Source: Limanda limanda (taxonomy: Eukaryota; Chordata; Actinopteri; Pleuronectiformes; Pleuronectidae). Taken from it: a stretch of DNA of 64,000 nucleotides. The notes beneath the pieces were generated by a model. It searched no databases and was not told the origin of the DNA. It saw nothing but the letters and a program-made list of their open reading frames with translations. The stretch covers positions 3,611,871-3,675,870 of the forward strand of contig NC_083655.1 of NCBI RefSeq assembly GCF_963576545.1. Reading direction: 5' to 3'. Positions 33,597 to 45,963 of the stretch are shown here, one piece after another (the stretch's first letter is position 1; each line of letters begins with the position of its first letter). The position numbers and the translations under genes were made by a program.

Positions 33597-36189
33597 TCAG
33601 ACACAAAAGAACAGCGGACGTGTCTGTTGTGCGCTGCTGACATCTTTATTTTAATTCAGAAAGCTTCACAAAGCAAAAACCATTAGAGAGTAGACCGTCG
33701 AGGGAGATACTTAGCTTCACATTCAAGGCCTTGGTTCTTATACTTAATGGAGAGTTATTCAGAAAACTCAGCTTGTTTATTGTGCCTGTGTCTCTCTGGA
33801 TGTCTCTTTGCTGTATTATACTCTGTACTTTAAGTTCATTAATATCTTTGAAGCACGGCCATTTGGATGCTCATACAAACGCTTAAGTGCGCTCGAAGCT
33901 TACACATAAGCTTCTTGACCTTTGCATCCGAGCCACAGACTGTAAGTTACAATGAACAACACGTCTCTGTTTCCTCCTCACGTGCAGAGATCAGGCTAGA
34001 ACATCTCAGAACAGATGAAGATCTCAAAGATCCGACCAACACACGAGCTGGACTGATCACGAGTCAGTTTTGAGTTTCAATCAGTACATTTCTTGCAGAT
34101 TTAAAGCAAACTTACTGGAAAACGATCACGAACAAACATCAAGATCATCAGAACTACCTGAAATGAGAGGAATTTAACAATTTGACATTTACTTTGACTT
34201 TTGAGTGTTGTCTATGTCCCAACTATTAATGTAAGTTTGAGAAAATACATTTGTTTATGGTCAGGTGCTGGAGTAATTCTGTTAAATCTTTAAAAACTCA
34301 CGGTAGATTCATGTGCTCACAGTTTAACAAGCGTCGCATCTGATTTATTCATCTTTATCACCCTGATCTTTTCTTTATTTGCCAGATTAGCTCTCTGAAT
34401 CCGACTGTTTGACCAGATATCCGTCGAGCGATTCACAATCCGTACAGTAGCTTGAGAAATGAGAGAATAAATCACTGGTGAGTACGGCTCATTGAGCAGA
34501 TCCTTGGCAATCTGAAAAACAGTCTGTGTCCTCTCCTGTTTGCTGACGTTGATGAATTTCTGCTTCATCAAGCAGCTCAAATTCAGACTGATGTGTTATT
34601 GATATATTTTATGACTTGGTATGAGTAAGGATGATGTATTTACTAGATGCGGACGGTAATGTGGAATATCAAGTGTCAGCCGCAGCGGTGTCGACCGTGG
34701 GATTAATATTGTGGGATAATCATGAGATCGTTGAATGTGGTGAACTCGAAACTCAGTCATTTTGAAGTTCGTATTCTTTATCATTTGGTGATAACACACT
34801 CATTCACAGGAGAGGAGCTGCCCAGATGTGTGGGAAACTACAAACACACAAAACATCACTTCAGAGCAAATACAGGAAGTGACGTGTCCCGTTTACATGT
34901 GTTAAACATTGGACTGTATTCAAAAGCATCTCTGATCAAACCCACTGACTTATTTTTATTAAAGTGCATTTATTAATTTGAGTCAGAAACTTATTTATTA
35001 ATGTTAATTCATTAATCGATTCATAAGGTCAGCGAAAATCCTCTTTTTCTGGTATCTCTTGACTATTTTATGGGTTTTACTTGCACAGCCTTGTATGTTA
35101 TTTGAATATCCAATAGTGGATAAGTGGATATCTGTATTTATTTATATTTTATTTGTAAAGGTTACCATCGTCTGTTATCTTTACTTTATACAATATATAA
35201 TAATACAGTTATATAATATGATTCCACATAATTCAGATTTTTTTCCACTTATTGTCGCCTGCGCTCCGTCACTGTGCTGGAAAAAATACAAATCCTTGAA
35301 TAAATGTTAAACCTGCATCAACCCACGTTGTGTCTGTAGAATAGATCGTTTTAAATAAAGTGATCCCTCAGCCTTCGTGGTTTATATGGAGCAGCGTTTT
35401 TTACGAGCGTTCACTGATGTGATGATCATGATCGTGATGAAGAAGGGCGGAGGAGAGCGAAGAGGAGAAGGACAAGGACACAGAACAGGAAGGAGGAAGT
35501 GAACCAGAACAGCGATGGTAGAAAGGAACAGAGGAAGAACATGAGGGAGGGGGGAGAATGAAAGGAAGTAAAAGGACAAGGAGGAAGAGGGAAATGGCTC
35601 ATGTGGGTTTTAACATTTTGAGATATGGGATTTTGACATTTTGAGCCGTCCCGTGTGAATTCAGTGTCAGTGACTTTTTCTAAACTTTTCTCTAAAATGC
35701 TATATCGTTGTAATTCTTTTCCATTTTCTGTCTGACACCATATATCGACATCAGCTTTCCAAAGTCTTTAACATCTGAACATTCATTGATCCACAGGTTT
35801 GATTTAGAAAGAGAAATAATCATTAAACAGGTTTCTAATCAGCTTCTGAAGACATTAAACATTTCTGCAGCTTCATAGAAACGAGCGTGAATCCAGATGA
35901 AGTGAGATGAACCCGACGCCCTGAGACCAAGAAGCTGTAACGTTAATTAAACCGGATTGACACTGATTTACACTTTGAAATACTCGTACCTGCCGTCTCT
36001 GACATTAGGGTCTTCTACATAACACTGATAAATAATTGATGATACCGTATTTCACCGGGTTCAGCGTCCAAGTCTTATTTATGTTTCTCCTAATCTCATC
36101 TTTTTACCTTGTGTGATATTATATCTAACGACTCCGGCGCTGTGAATAAAATCTACTCACATTCTGCCACACACTCATAAAGCAGAACA
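33597..36189. other. Unique noncoding DNA, nothing recognised
   Basis: AT-rich, especially 34900-35320; a purine-rich stretch spans about 35430-35595. No feature is supported. Confidence 0.5.
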
Positions 36190-36560
36190 GATGACTGTAT
36201 TCATGCAAGTGCATGAATAAGTAATGGAACCCTGTAGCTATCAAAAGACCACCGGAGTGGATGCTGAATGACATTCATTTCATATGCTCGTCAATAATTG
36301 CACATCAATTTAATATTTGAGAAGGGCAATTTAAAGTAAATGATTTTTAGCATTCACCCTGACAGCCTCCTCTGTCTTTTTATTTATTTAATTCATCCCC
36401 CAGTGTTTGCATAATCAATGCACAATATATCAGGAATACAATGCAGGTATGACTCAAATTAATGCCGACTCATAATGCGCTGTATAATCTGGTCTTAATG
36501 TCGGCTTGGATTCGTCCTGATGAAAAACAAAGGCTGATCATCGGAGAGCCGCTCACTTGA
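36190..36560. other. Candidate conserved noncoding block
   Basis: Repeat-free sequence packed with homeodomain/POU-like words (CAATAATTGCAC, TTTAATAT, TTTGCATAATC, TTAATGCCGA). It opens with the perfect palindrome described at 36198-36219. Of all blocks in this window it reads most like a developmental enhancer, but that is inference. Confidence 0.35.
36198..36219. promoter_or_regulatory. POU-type palindrome
   Basis: TATTCATGCA and TGCATGAATA are exact reverse complements around a 2-base AG spacer. The centre, ATGCAAGTGCAT, matches 10 of 12 bases of the ATGCATATGCAT palindrome bound by POU-domain dimers. Symmetry is seen directly; factor identity is inference. Confidence 0.45.
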
Positions 36561-36930
36561 CCCGTGTTTCTCTCCTTGAGGAAACCTGTGGCTCCACTGC
36601 AGAAACATCACCGGCTCTCTCTCTCCAGCGTGATTAAGATGTATGCTGCTGTACGCCACTGAAGTTGTAATATTAAACGGTGTCCCTGTGGGTATGGGAG
36701 AAGCGTGTGTGTGCAGCGAGTACACAAAAGGACGATAAAGTGATTAACATATTGGAAATGACATTAATCATCTTTTATTTATCTGAGGCAGCCAAGCTGG
36801 AGTTTAAAATTCAGATCCAGCCTGACTGAATCCCTTGAATCGTTGCCGATAATAAGCCTTATGTGGAAACACTAGTAAACCAGGATTAATAAGATGTAAT
36901 ACGTCACATACTACACTGCACATTTACAGA
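36561..36930. other. Unique noncoding DNA
   Basis: A minus-strand frame of 76 codons (36495-36725) has no recognisable domain. Nothing else called. Confidence 0.45.
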
Positions 36931-37185
36931 TGTGTGGCTCCCTGAGAGCAGATGCTTCCCTCTATTATCGTCCATTCAATGCAAAGCTGCAGCCAGGACA
37001 CGGTTAGCTTAGCGTAGCATTGAGACAGGAAACAGGGGGATACACAGAGCCTGTGTCTGTCAGGAGGTACAAAGAAAGAATATCTGCCAGACCAGCACCT
37101 TCCAAACCTCATTAATTAACACGCTACATCACATTACTCGCTAGTTGCCTGGCAACCTCGCAGTGAGGAAGACACTCTACGAGGT
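36931..37185. mobile_element. Dispersed fish repeat copy (TTAGCTTAGC...CAGGGGGA type)
   Basis: The ordered words GCAGCCAGGACACGGTTAGC, TTAGCGTAGCATTGAGACAG, GAAACAGGGGGA, GACCAGCACCTTCCAAACC, CATTAATTAACACG and TTGCCTGGCAACCTCGC follow a very abundant interspersed repeat of percomorph fish as I recall it. At least six words occur in the expected order, so the call is firm even though the exact family name is not given. No coding part. Confidence 0.85.
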
Positions 37186-38159
37186 TAGCTAACTTAAACT
37201 TTATTGTACTGTTGTGGAACTGTGAGGGCAGCGAGGTCTCTGGCTGGATTTGGACATCAGCCTCTCTTCATTGCCAGCATCAACCCCAATATTTATTTTC
37301 CAATGCAGCAGCACCGGTGCAGCCGCCTGTTGTTTGTTAAGAAGCCGACTTCTGTCTGTGGTTTCCTGGCCGTCTGTGATTTTTTGCTTTGCAGCTGATT
37401 GGCTTTTATGTGCTGCATGAGGAAATAGTTTCAGCATTTAAACATAGCACGACTTTCTCCTTTTGACAGCGTTTACAAGCAGAGCACAGGGGTGTGATAA
37501 ACAAATCCCTGCTGGCTGCATTGTTTCAGACCCGATGCTGCTCAAAAAACAGCAAGGATTTTATATATATGTGTCAAATAATCAGATTTGGAGAATCAGA
37601 GTTAGATTTTAGATGAACTGGGGAACATAAATATGAGCTGCTAGTTAAATGCATCATGTAACAAATACAAGTAGAATCCACTCAGAGAGAGTGAGAGTCC
37701 GACGCGCTGCCAAGGCCCAGCAGTCCTCTCGTGAAACCACATTGGAATTCACTAGATTCAGATTGTTGTTGTAAAAATGCCACAGATTATTCCCTGAGAA
37801 GAAATAAAAGTCATTTAATACAAACCTGAGGGCATGCATGTGATCGTTGAGCTTTGGAATCATTTTCTCACACAGTCACTTGCTCAATTCAGTTCCATTT
37901 GACACACATAGATATATGTTTCCTATCATTTTTTTATATCTTGAGCTATGTGGCAAACTAGACGGTTCTTTTAGATAAATTCAAAATAAGAAATAAACAC
38001 ATTAGAGCATTTATCTTGGAATTGTGTTTAAGAATAATTACATTTATATTGGACCGGTGTGTTTTCTCCATCAAGCTGATCCATGCTACTGGGGCGTTAA
38101 TAAACTCTAACCCAGACCCACTCGTTACTGGACTTTAAATCGACTCTCATCTACTGAGG
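37186..38159. other. Unique noncoding DNA, nothing recognised
   Basis: Opposed open frames of 78 and 64 codons at about 37201-37437 show no protein features. Confidence 0.5.
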
Positions 38160-38640
38160 CGTCTTGCATTTGTCGCCCCAGTCGAGCCGGCGAGCTGCTG
38201 GCGAGCGGCTGCTCCCTGTGAGTGGGAGAGACGAGTGCTGGTGGCGGGAGGTCACTCTCTCTCCGCTGCCCACCTTGGCACGCGGCGAGCTTGTCTTCAG
38301 ATCAGAGCTTTGCCATGAACTGGAGGTTGGCACTGAATCCAAGTGGCCAGGGGAGATAAGGCAGCCGCTGGGACATTACAGATGCAGGCATTAGCTGAGT
38401 GGAGACTTGATGGAGAGCAGGACAAGCTGAGGCCTTTGATAATGCTGCCGATGTTTACTGCCGCCGCTCGAGAATGGGGCATCTGCTCGGCGCCCGACAG
38501 ACTTCACACTTCTGCAGACAGCTCGCTGGGGAAACTGGTCAGTGCACAGAAGCATCAGATCCCCCGGAGGCAGCTGGCGGAGGCGACGGGAGCAGAACCG
38601 GCTCGATGTGCTGTCGCATCACATGACGTCTCGCTGTATT
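38160..38640. other. GC-raised candidate regulatory block
   Basis: Markedly higher GC and CpG than the flanks, no simple repeats, long frames open on both strands at once (127 codons plus at 38343-38726; 63 and 61 codons minus). None resembles a known protein. Could be a conserved regulatory element or a CpG-island-like segment. Confidence 0.3.
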
Positions 38641-38814
38641 TCGGCGTTTTTAAAACACTTATATTTAATCAAATACAGTCTTTGAGAAGCGTGTTGTCAT
38701 CAAGCTGTCGTTTAGTGCTTATATGAATATTTATTTAAGGCTTATTCCGGGGTCTGTTTTCCCCTCGTCCTTGTTCCTATTTTAATTTTTTTTTTCTCAC
38801 CTTCCTGACATGCA

Positions 38815-39065
38815 GGCGATTCCCGGTGGATTGCCAGCATGCCACGATTTCAGCTCTCGGCTTATCTGACAGTAGCAGCGCCGGTCCCGTCCTGATTCTC
38901 ACATTTACTGTACCGTCCCTCTCCCTCCTCGGCGGCTTCGAGTCGCTCTGCCATTTACTGTCGGTGCCAAGTCTGCAATGCAAAAAGACAACCCTGACCG
39001 CGGGGGGGAGGAGGGCCGTTGACAAAGTGGCTGTCACTCTCCGCTGGTGTTTCCTCGGATGAGTA
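38815..39065. other. GC-raised candidate regulatory block
   Basis: A second balanced, repeat-free block with TTATCTGACAG, ATTTACTGT repeated at three spacings, and AATGCAAAAAG. The 78-codon plus and 121-codon minus frames overlap each other fully, which argues against coding. Confidence 0.3.
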
Positions 39066-40889
39066 ATTCCATAGCTGGACTGAACATCTAAAAACATAAT
39101 ACAATAACCCACAGTGTTATTTAACGGACAACAGGTCCTCATTAATTAAAAAACCTTCCACATCCAGACAGCGTGGCCGGCCAGCTGGGCTTCGTTTACC
39201 AACAGCTTCACTGCGATAACAAAATATTCAAAAAATTGCAAAGTCATTTCAGGCCCAAGGACCTTTTATGCATGCAGTATATTAAAACGCTTCTTCAGAG
39301 GAAACTCTCCTCATTATTTCAGGTGTATGAATATTGAAATCACTGTTAAGCAAAGTTTGAAATGCTTAAATATCACGAGGCTCTTAAACTGTGTGATTTC
39401 AGATGATATAAAAACACCAGCTCGTGCCGTGACACCAGTAAATCTACCTTTAGTAGTAACAGTGCTCTATGTTCAGTATAATATAACATAATGTCGAGTG
39501 AAATACCTCATCGGCCGAACCTTTGCTTCAGTTTACTGAATTATAATGTATCAAGGAAACACAATTACACACTTACGGCTGACTTAAAGCCCTAATTCAT
39601 TCCAGCGACAGGCCACTGACTGGCCAATTTAAATACAGTCATATCTCTTGGTCTCAACCTCTATACTTCATGGTTTCAAGGTTTCATTTAATATGCTCCG
39701 TCCACAAATTAGAAAGGATGTAATTTGAAATTTAATATGGAAAAGGCATATAATAAAGGGTCACATTCGGTGTGTGATGAAATGCTGTGTAATCCATCTT
39801 ACGGGCCGTGGCCTGTGGTCCAATCAGACGATGTCGAGTGGACTGTGAACTGAACTTATGTAGCTCGGTCTGTACTGTATTTATACTTAGTTTTATGTTA
39901 TATCTATTTCTAATTACGTAGTTGGATTTTCTTATTATTCACGCCACATTATTCAAATTAAATTTTTTTCTTGCTATATCCACATATAGCCTAACCTGAT
40001 CTTTGTATTGTCTATATCTGAAACTTTTTATTAAAAGTGGACGCCTCTACTTTAAGATGAGGTGACAATGTGGTGACATGAATCATTTAAATGACATATT
40101 TACGGTTGATTAAAGATTTACTATAATTCCCGAGATGAGCTTCATCCCTATAATGTGGATTCAGTGACTCCAGATATCGGAGTTCAATCAGTCATTGGTT
40201 TCCTGTATGTGTAAATGTGTTCAATAGAAAAGCAGCTCCTGCTCTGACCCCCCCACCCCCTCTGGATATGGTAAACTGTTTAAAATCAATGAATCGTGTC
40301 CTTTTCTTGGACCTGATTGATGATTCTTTTAGGAACTGCCTCTATTGTTTGGGATTTGGCGACAAGGCTGGGGATTGATTTATCGATGACCATATTTCCA
40401 TAAGGGCATTTTTCACCATTTCCCCTCCTGGGGAATAATGAAGCTAATGGTTTAACTTGGTTTTGGTGATTTCATTACCATTCCTTCCTAATTGCAGGAC
40501 TAATGTGTGTTAAGTGGAAAGATTATTGGGTGGTATTTAAATACTTGAAAGACAATCAATAATGCATATCGCTGGTGTACAGAGCATCTGTATCTTTATC
40601 ATACAGCTTTCTCATGTTTGTCTTTGTTATATATATATATATATGTACTGTTTATATACATATAAGACCAAAACCTTCAAAGTCAATGTCACATATCCTG
40701 AGAGTATATGTGAGCTTTCTCTTTTTGGAAAACTGTGTCTAAACATTTGTTGTGTTTTCTTTATTTGTCTCCAGCAACAACGTCAGAGATACTTTTGACT
40801 GTTCTCAAGTTTCTATCTATTTGTCAGGGAACTAACTGATTAAAATATTGTGATAATCTTTCTCTGACCGTATGTGCAAACCAATTTTC
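39066..40889. other. Unique noncoding DNA
   Basis: AT-rich. An AT dinucleotide array lies at 40629-40644. Nothing else recognised. Confidence 0.5.
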
Positions 40890-41460
40890 TAATCAAAACT
40901 CCCTACCCTCCTCCATTTTCTGTGTCGTCATGAGTAAGACAGAGGCCTGAAAAACTGTAAAAATACATTTTAAGTGAAAGGAAATAAAACTCCGGATCGA
41001 AACCATAAAAACTCTCCTCAGCATTAACCACCCAACCCTCCAAAAAATTGTACATTTGTCAGCCATTGATGAATATGGAGAAGTTAAACTTAACCTGCAG
41101 CGACAATCCCATTTACTGGAGGAGCCTCTGCCAGCAGGCCCACTGAACTTTTTACTCTCCTGTATTTCCATTCCTTTTCAGAAGTGTCTCGCCAGTGGCC
41201 CTTTGTGCCTGGAGCTATTTTGCCCTGTGGGGAACATTCTCTCTGGTGACTGTTGCCAATCTCCTACCTGCCTCCGAAAGGTCGGTGCCAATTCCTCCCT
41301 CGCAGACGAACCTGTGTGCACAGCCCTCTCCTTGCATCCGGCTCACCTAATTATCCCGGTGCTATGAGGCATGTCAGAATGTTTTCATCCCGCTGCTGCC
41401 AAACTGGTTTCCAGTGTGTACTCTTTAATTGCTCTTCATTACAAAAGGTACATGGATAGA
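40890..41460. other. Candidate conserved noncoding block
   Basis: A block of about 570 bases, repeat-free and evenly composed, with CAGCCATTGATGAATATGG, TTTACTGGAGG and CTAATTATCC words. The 103-codon plus frame (41056-41367) translates to a sequence without any domain and the minus frame over 40893-41171 is also open. I read it as noncoding; conservation is inferred. Confidence 0.35.
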
Positions 41461-43292
41461 AAAACACCATGCAGCATTTATTTATCCTGTTTGTTCTGTG
41501 CATGCTGAATCGTTGGTAGTGTGTGTTTGCTGTAATGAGGCTTGTGCAATTATATGTAGGGAGTATTTATTTGCTTTTTGTAAAACACACACACGTGTTA
41601 GGCTAATGTAGAAAGTGAGGATTCAGAATTAGTAACTCGCTAATCACGATAACTCCATCATTACACGCTTTGTGTTTCTCCTTTTCCAGCAGCTCTTCTG
41701 TTCTATCTCCTCAAATCTATATTCATATTCAGCTTTTCTTCGTTTCTCTCCCCAGGTACATTGGTGGCAAACTTAATCACCGGCTGGAAATAAGTCCAAG
41801 ACAAAACACGGTGGTCAGGGTGCAGCGTCTCCCTGTAATTATCTCCACCACAGTTTCGCAACGATCCAAAAAGGTTTTACTCTTCTAATAATAACGCAGC
41901 AGTTCTCTCACTCAGCGTTTTGTATTATTGCTTCATCTTTACCTCGCTATCACTCTCTTTCCCTTTTCACATGACCTCGTCTGTCACAGTCCTGCTGGCA
42001 AACAATCCGTCTGCATCAACCATATCTGTAATAAGACAAAATATGTTATTATGAGACAATAGCCTGGATTTCATCACTTGGATTCAGTCACAAATTTTAT
42101 GACATTTCATAAATCAGAGCTCAAGCAGCAGGTTTTATCGGAGCAGCCGTAACCTGCAAATGTTGAGCATGTTATTTCTGTCCTTGAAAAACAATTGATG
42201 TGATTAATTCCTACGTCCGCCAATCGATAACCCAGCTAATCGCCTCACTCCTGCACGATGTGTACTTCCACCGCTGATTGATCACAACCACGACAATTAT
42301 ACAAGATGATATTTATCTGCTCTCCTGACTCGGCTAGTCAGACACCTGATTTATATGTTTTCAATAGAATAAATTAATATATAAATCAGATCTAGGACGC
42401 GCATTTAAAATCCAGGCATATTTGGAGCAATGACCTCAACTTGACAAGATTCATATTCTTCTTTAGCTGGTGTTCGCTGCGGCCACAGCACGGCACAGCC
42501 GGAGATAAGCTGCGTGGTGAAAGAGTCGGAGGGATTTATCTGCAGCCCTGCTGAGTGGGGAGCTGATAACGGGGGTTAACACAGATGACGGTAAACCGAC
42601 GGAGGAGGTGAAAGCGTATTTACAGCCTCATGCAAAACAGGAGAATGTATTTAATCAGGGGTTGACGGTGAAGTAAAGACACAAATATCCGATAATTACA
42701 ATGTAGGTTACTAAAATTACACCAAAGTATTATTATGTGTGTGTCATTCTCCACATTTTAAGAATCTTTCAGTGTAAATAATGGGGATTCGGGTTAATAT
42801 CGAGTGTTTATTGTGTTTAAATGGAGTCGTTCTGCTCCGCTCTCCTTGGAAAGTGTGATCTTTATGTTTGAAAAGAGCAGGTGGCCACCACGGGTCCAAT
42901 CTCTCAGGTCAGGGCTTCTCACTCGGACAATAACGTAGTTAAGCAGCAGAGCAGAGAGAAATTGATCAAGTCACTTTCCTCAGACACTGTTTTCTCTGCT
43001 GTGGCTCCGATGAGAAAAGGTTACTTCTCTCGGTTGATAAAAAATAAGGAACAGAGTTATTAATATCACACTTTTCTTTCAGCCTCCAATCTTTTTTTTT
43101 TAAAAGCTCTGTTAGAAAAAGCAATTACTGTGTTCTACGGGTAATTTTCTCTCTTTCATTCTTTGCTGTTCTTTAATTCGTTCTAATTATCACCAAGGAG
43201 GTAAAGTGTGTATTTGCAGCATCAATAAAAGTTTTTTGACATTAGGTAATAAACAGTCAGTGATGAGGTTATGAATTCTGGGTGTTTTTTTT
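41461..43292. other. Unique noncoding DNA with one strong splice-acceptor-like site
   Basis: At about 41740-41755 a pyrimidine run ending CTCTCCCCAG precedes an open stretch to 41886, but no matching donor or recognisable protein follows. The remainder shows nothing. Confidence 0.45.
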
Positions 43293-43305
43293 GGGGGGGG
43301 GGGGG
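43293..43305. repeat. T8-G13 homopolymer junction
   Basis: Eight T (43285-43292) are followed at once by thirteen G. Confidence 0.9.
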
Positions 43306-43499
43306 TCTGGCAGTATTTTCCCAATATCTTGACAAAAGCATAATAACACAATAAATTCAGACTCACACGAAATTCACAATTTCTGCCACTTCCCGACTCG
43401 GCAAATTACTTTTTACCTTCTACACAAAATACGCATTTTGAAAACCGGTTGCCAAACTTACATTTGTGCTCTCCAGAGTTAATGTAAAAACTCACTCTG

Positions 43500-43980
43500 A
43501 CATTTATTTAAAATCCAATTTAGCCCAGGTGCTAGGGGGATATCACGTCCTGATGGAGTTTTGTGTCACCTCCCTAATGAAGGAACCAATGCGACGACTT
43601 AGAGGCTGATGAATATGAGCAGATGTCAGCCAGTGATTTGACACATATTCCATCAATTTTTCCGCCGTGTACCTGCGAGGAAATAAAATGTATGAATAAC
43701 TCATTCCGTAAACAGAGCCGCTCGTATAGAACCGCAAAATTGCATTAAACTAGAAGCTAAATCATTCAGTGTGTGTGTGTAGGAGTAATTTTGATCGGCT
43801 CCATCATTTGGACAGTTGGAATTTGGGAGAAAATACTTGTTATGACCGAATATCCCATTTTGCATATCTCCTCCCTGCATTGTGCCCACTCCTTTTCGGC
43901 GAAGTTGGAAAGTAACCGCCAATTAGCGTCTCTACAGGACATCTGCAGTGGACCTTTTCACAATAAGCACAGCAGCTGAG
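43500..43980. other. Candidate conserved noncoding block
   Basis: Repeat-free, with CCTCCCTAATGAAGG, TTTTGCATATCTCC and CCAATTAGCG words. Opposed frames of 64-73 codons are open without protein features. Inference only. Confidence 0.3.
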
Positions 43981-44064
43981 TTGCACTCCATGCAGAGATG
44001 TAAATATAAAGGTTTGTGAAAGGCTAAGTTTCCCTTTTTTCTAAATGAAATAACCGTATATGAT

Positions 44065-44330
44065 CCGGCCCTCGTGGAAAATGCCAGACTTTGACAGAAA
44101 GGCAAAACAGTATAAAGGTCTTATCTTGATGACCTGCTTAGGCTGATGTAACAAAATATTGCCATTTTAATAAAAATGCCTCCTGACATTTCTGTCATTT
44201 TTCTAATTCCTTCCTGTCAAGGTGACCTTTCCTTAGCCTCGACCGTGAGCGTCCAACTCTCTTCTAAACTTCCAATGGGAGAGCGGCGTGATTTACTCCC
44301 ACCGTGGAAGTGTAAGGAAACTGTGAATTT
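44065..44330. other. Candidate conserved noncoding block
   Basis: Balanced sequence with AAATATTGCCATTTTAATAA, TGACATTTCTGTCATTTTT and TCAAGGTGACCTTTCC. The last word contains AGGTGACCT, an inverted nuclear-receptor half-site pair (TCAAGGTGACCTTT is close to an ERR/COUP-type site). Function not testable here. Confidence 0.3.
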
Positions 44331-44570
44331 ATGGTAATGAGCGTCAAAAGAAACTGGGAAAAAAATGATAAATAAGCCGCGGTTCATCAACTTTGATGTT
44401 CACACAATTCCTTTTAAAACACAGTTGTTTATTTCTTGAAGTTGAGACGAGACTCGGTTCCAACTTCATAAACGTTCGTCTGTCTCCCAGCGCCTGCCTC
44501 TCAAATTAATCTGCAGCGTGACCTTTTAGAGCCGTCATTTGTCATGGGAATGAAGAGATGGGAGTGTTAC
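44331..44570. other. Unique noncoding DNA
   Basis: Nothing recognised. Confidence 0.45.
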
Positions 44571-44571
44571 T

Positions 44572-44622
<51 letters not shown>
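44571..44622. repeat. GT microsatellite
   Basis: About 50 bases of GT, one interruption near the left end. Confidence 0.95.
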
Positions 44623-44626
<4 letters not shown>

Positions 44627-45216
44627 AGAATACCGTGCATGCATCTGTCTGTACGTTGTGTCACACTGTTGTTGTTCATTTCATTATTGTGAGTCAAAAT
44701 GCTGAGCCGCAGCTTTAAAACTGTCGTTATTGAGACATTCAAGCATTGAATATTTGTCAGCTCCTTCCCAGACACATCAATGCACAATGCGCATGCTGCT
44801 TGAAAGCCAACTTAATTAGTTGCCTCTCACGACGTCCTTTAACGAGACGTCTTAAGACCTAATAAGACGTCAAATAATTCTGGCGTCTCTTTCCCCAGGA
44901 AATCAGCCACATTGTCTTTGAATATTTGTTGGCAACCTCCTGCTCACACGCTGGCTTGGCTCCTTAAAGCTCACAGCGCTATCAGTTTGGCACAGGAACC
45001 CGGTTCTCCAGCGAGCTCGCCTGCCTCGTGACTCGGCGAGCAGCGAGTCAATTGCCACTGGAAACGAGTGAACTCATTCTGACGTGTTGGCAGATCCCGA
45101 TCCACCGGTCGCTTTTCCTCCTGCTCTGGCACCAACCACGGAGGGTGTGAAATGGAAAAAAATGCAGATCAGCCGAGGGAAGCAGTCACCCGACAAATCT
45201 ATAGGTTGTAAATAAA
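44623..45216. other. Unique noncoding DNA
   Basis: A short AAGACGT/GACGTC-containing repeat set occurs at 44828-44875. Otherwise nothing recognised. Confidence 0.45.
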
Positions 45217-45305
45217 CAGCCTCGGAGGAATCGAACCGGGGCTTTGTTTGGTTTGCAGGTCAGGAGCTACTACATCAGCTGGCTTCTCCACCACTGGACT
45301 CATTC
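45217..45305 (-). mobile_element. tRNA-derived SINE head remnant
   Basis: On the minus strand an A-box-like CCAGTGGTGGAGAAGCC (complement of about 45283-45299) precedes a perfect B-box GGTTCGATTCC (complement of about 45227-45237) by some 45 bases. The spacing and degenerate stems suit a SINE head and not a tRNA gene. No clear tail was found. Confidence 0.5.
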
Positions 45306-45465
45306 CCAGCTGCTGTCTGAAAGCAGAGGTGAGACGTGTGCACGAGTCCAACGACATGCAACAGCACAGGGATCATCGAGATGGTCTTGTTGTCTTACCT
45401 CATATTTACAGTTTGCATTGATGTTTGCATTGAAAGTGATGCTGACAACCAAAATATTTTAATTC

Positions 45466-45610
45466 TCATGATCCTCTGAGGATGAATCTTATACATGTCG
45501 GTGATTCTTTGACTTTTCCTCTAGCGCCACCATGAGGTCTACAGTGATATGTCTCCTCATCTGTCAATCGTGATGGCCTTGGTGATCCTTGAGTTTCATC
45601 TCAGACCTTC
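45466..45610 (+). mobile_element. Dispersed fish repeat fragment (CTAGCGCCACCATGAGG type)
   Basis: Ordered words CTGAGGATGAATC, GGTGATTCTTTGACTTTTCC, TCTAGCGCCACCATGAGG, ATGTCTCCTCATCTGTC and TTGGTGATCCTTGAGTTTCA match a repeat tail that is very common in fish genomes as I recall it. Related fragments lie at 53562-53620 and 57321-57480. Confidence 0.8.
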
Positions 45611-45903
45611 AAGTACACAGTTAATTTAGATTTAAGACAAACAAGTAAACTTGTTAACCTGCTCGTGTCACACTGGGAGTGTCCTAACGGGTTGAATTCA
45701 CTCAACATTTTACTAAATCTTGTTCTTTAAGTTTACTTCGTTAAACATTTTCATCGGTAAACAAAGCAACAAAATATCCTTTTGTGTTTCCCACCTCCAC
45801 TTTCTGCCTCAATTAAAAATCTTTCAGGCTCCGTTACTCTGCCTGAATGTGTCTTCCACATTTAAACTGTTGGTGGGCGCGTGGGAACATCTGGAGCCAA
45901 CGT
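45611..45903. other. Unique noncoding DNA
   Basis: Nothing recognised. Confidence 0.45.

Positions 45904-45960
<57 letters not shown>
45904..45960. repeat. CA microsatellite
   Basis: Fifty-seven bases of CA with one G interruption, the longest dinucleotide array of the window. Confidence 0.95.

Positions 45961-45963
<3 letters not shown>

Noticed and set aside
41740..41886. Exon after a strong CTCTCCCCAG acceptor
   Set aside because: No convincing donor and no recognisable protein; a pyrimidine-rich run ending in AG is common by chance.
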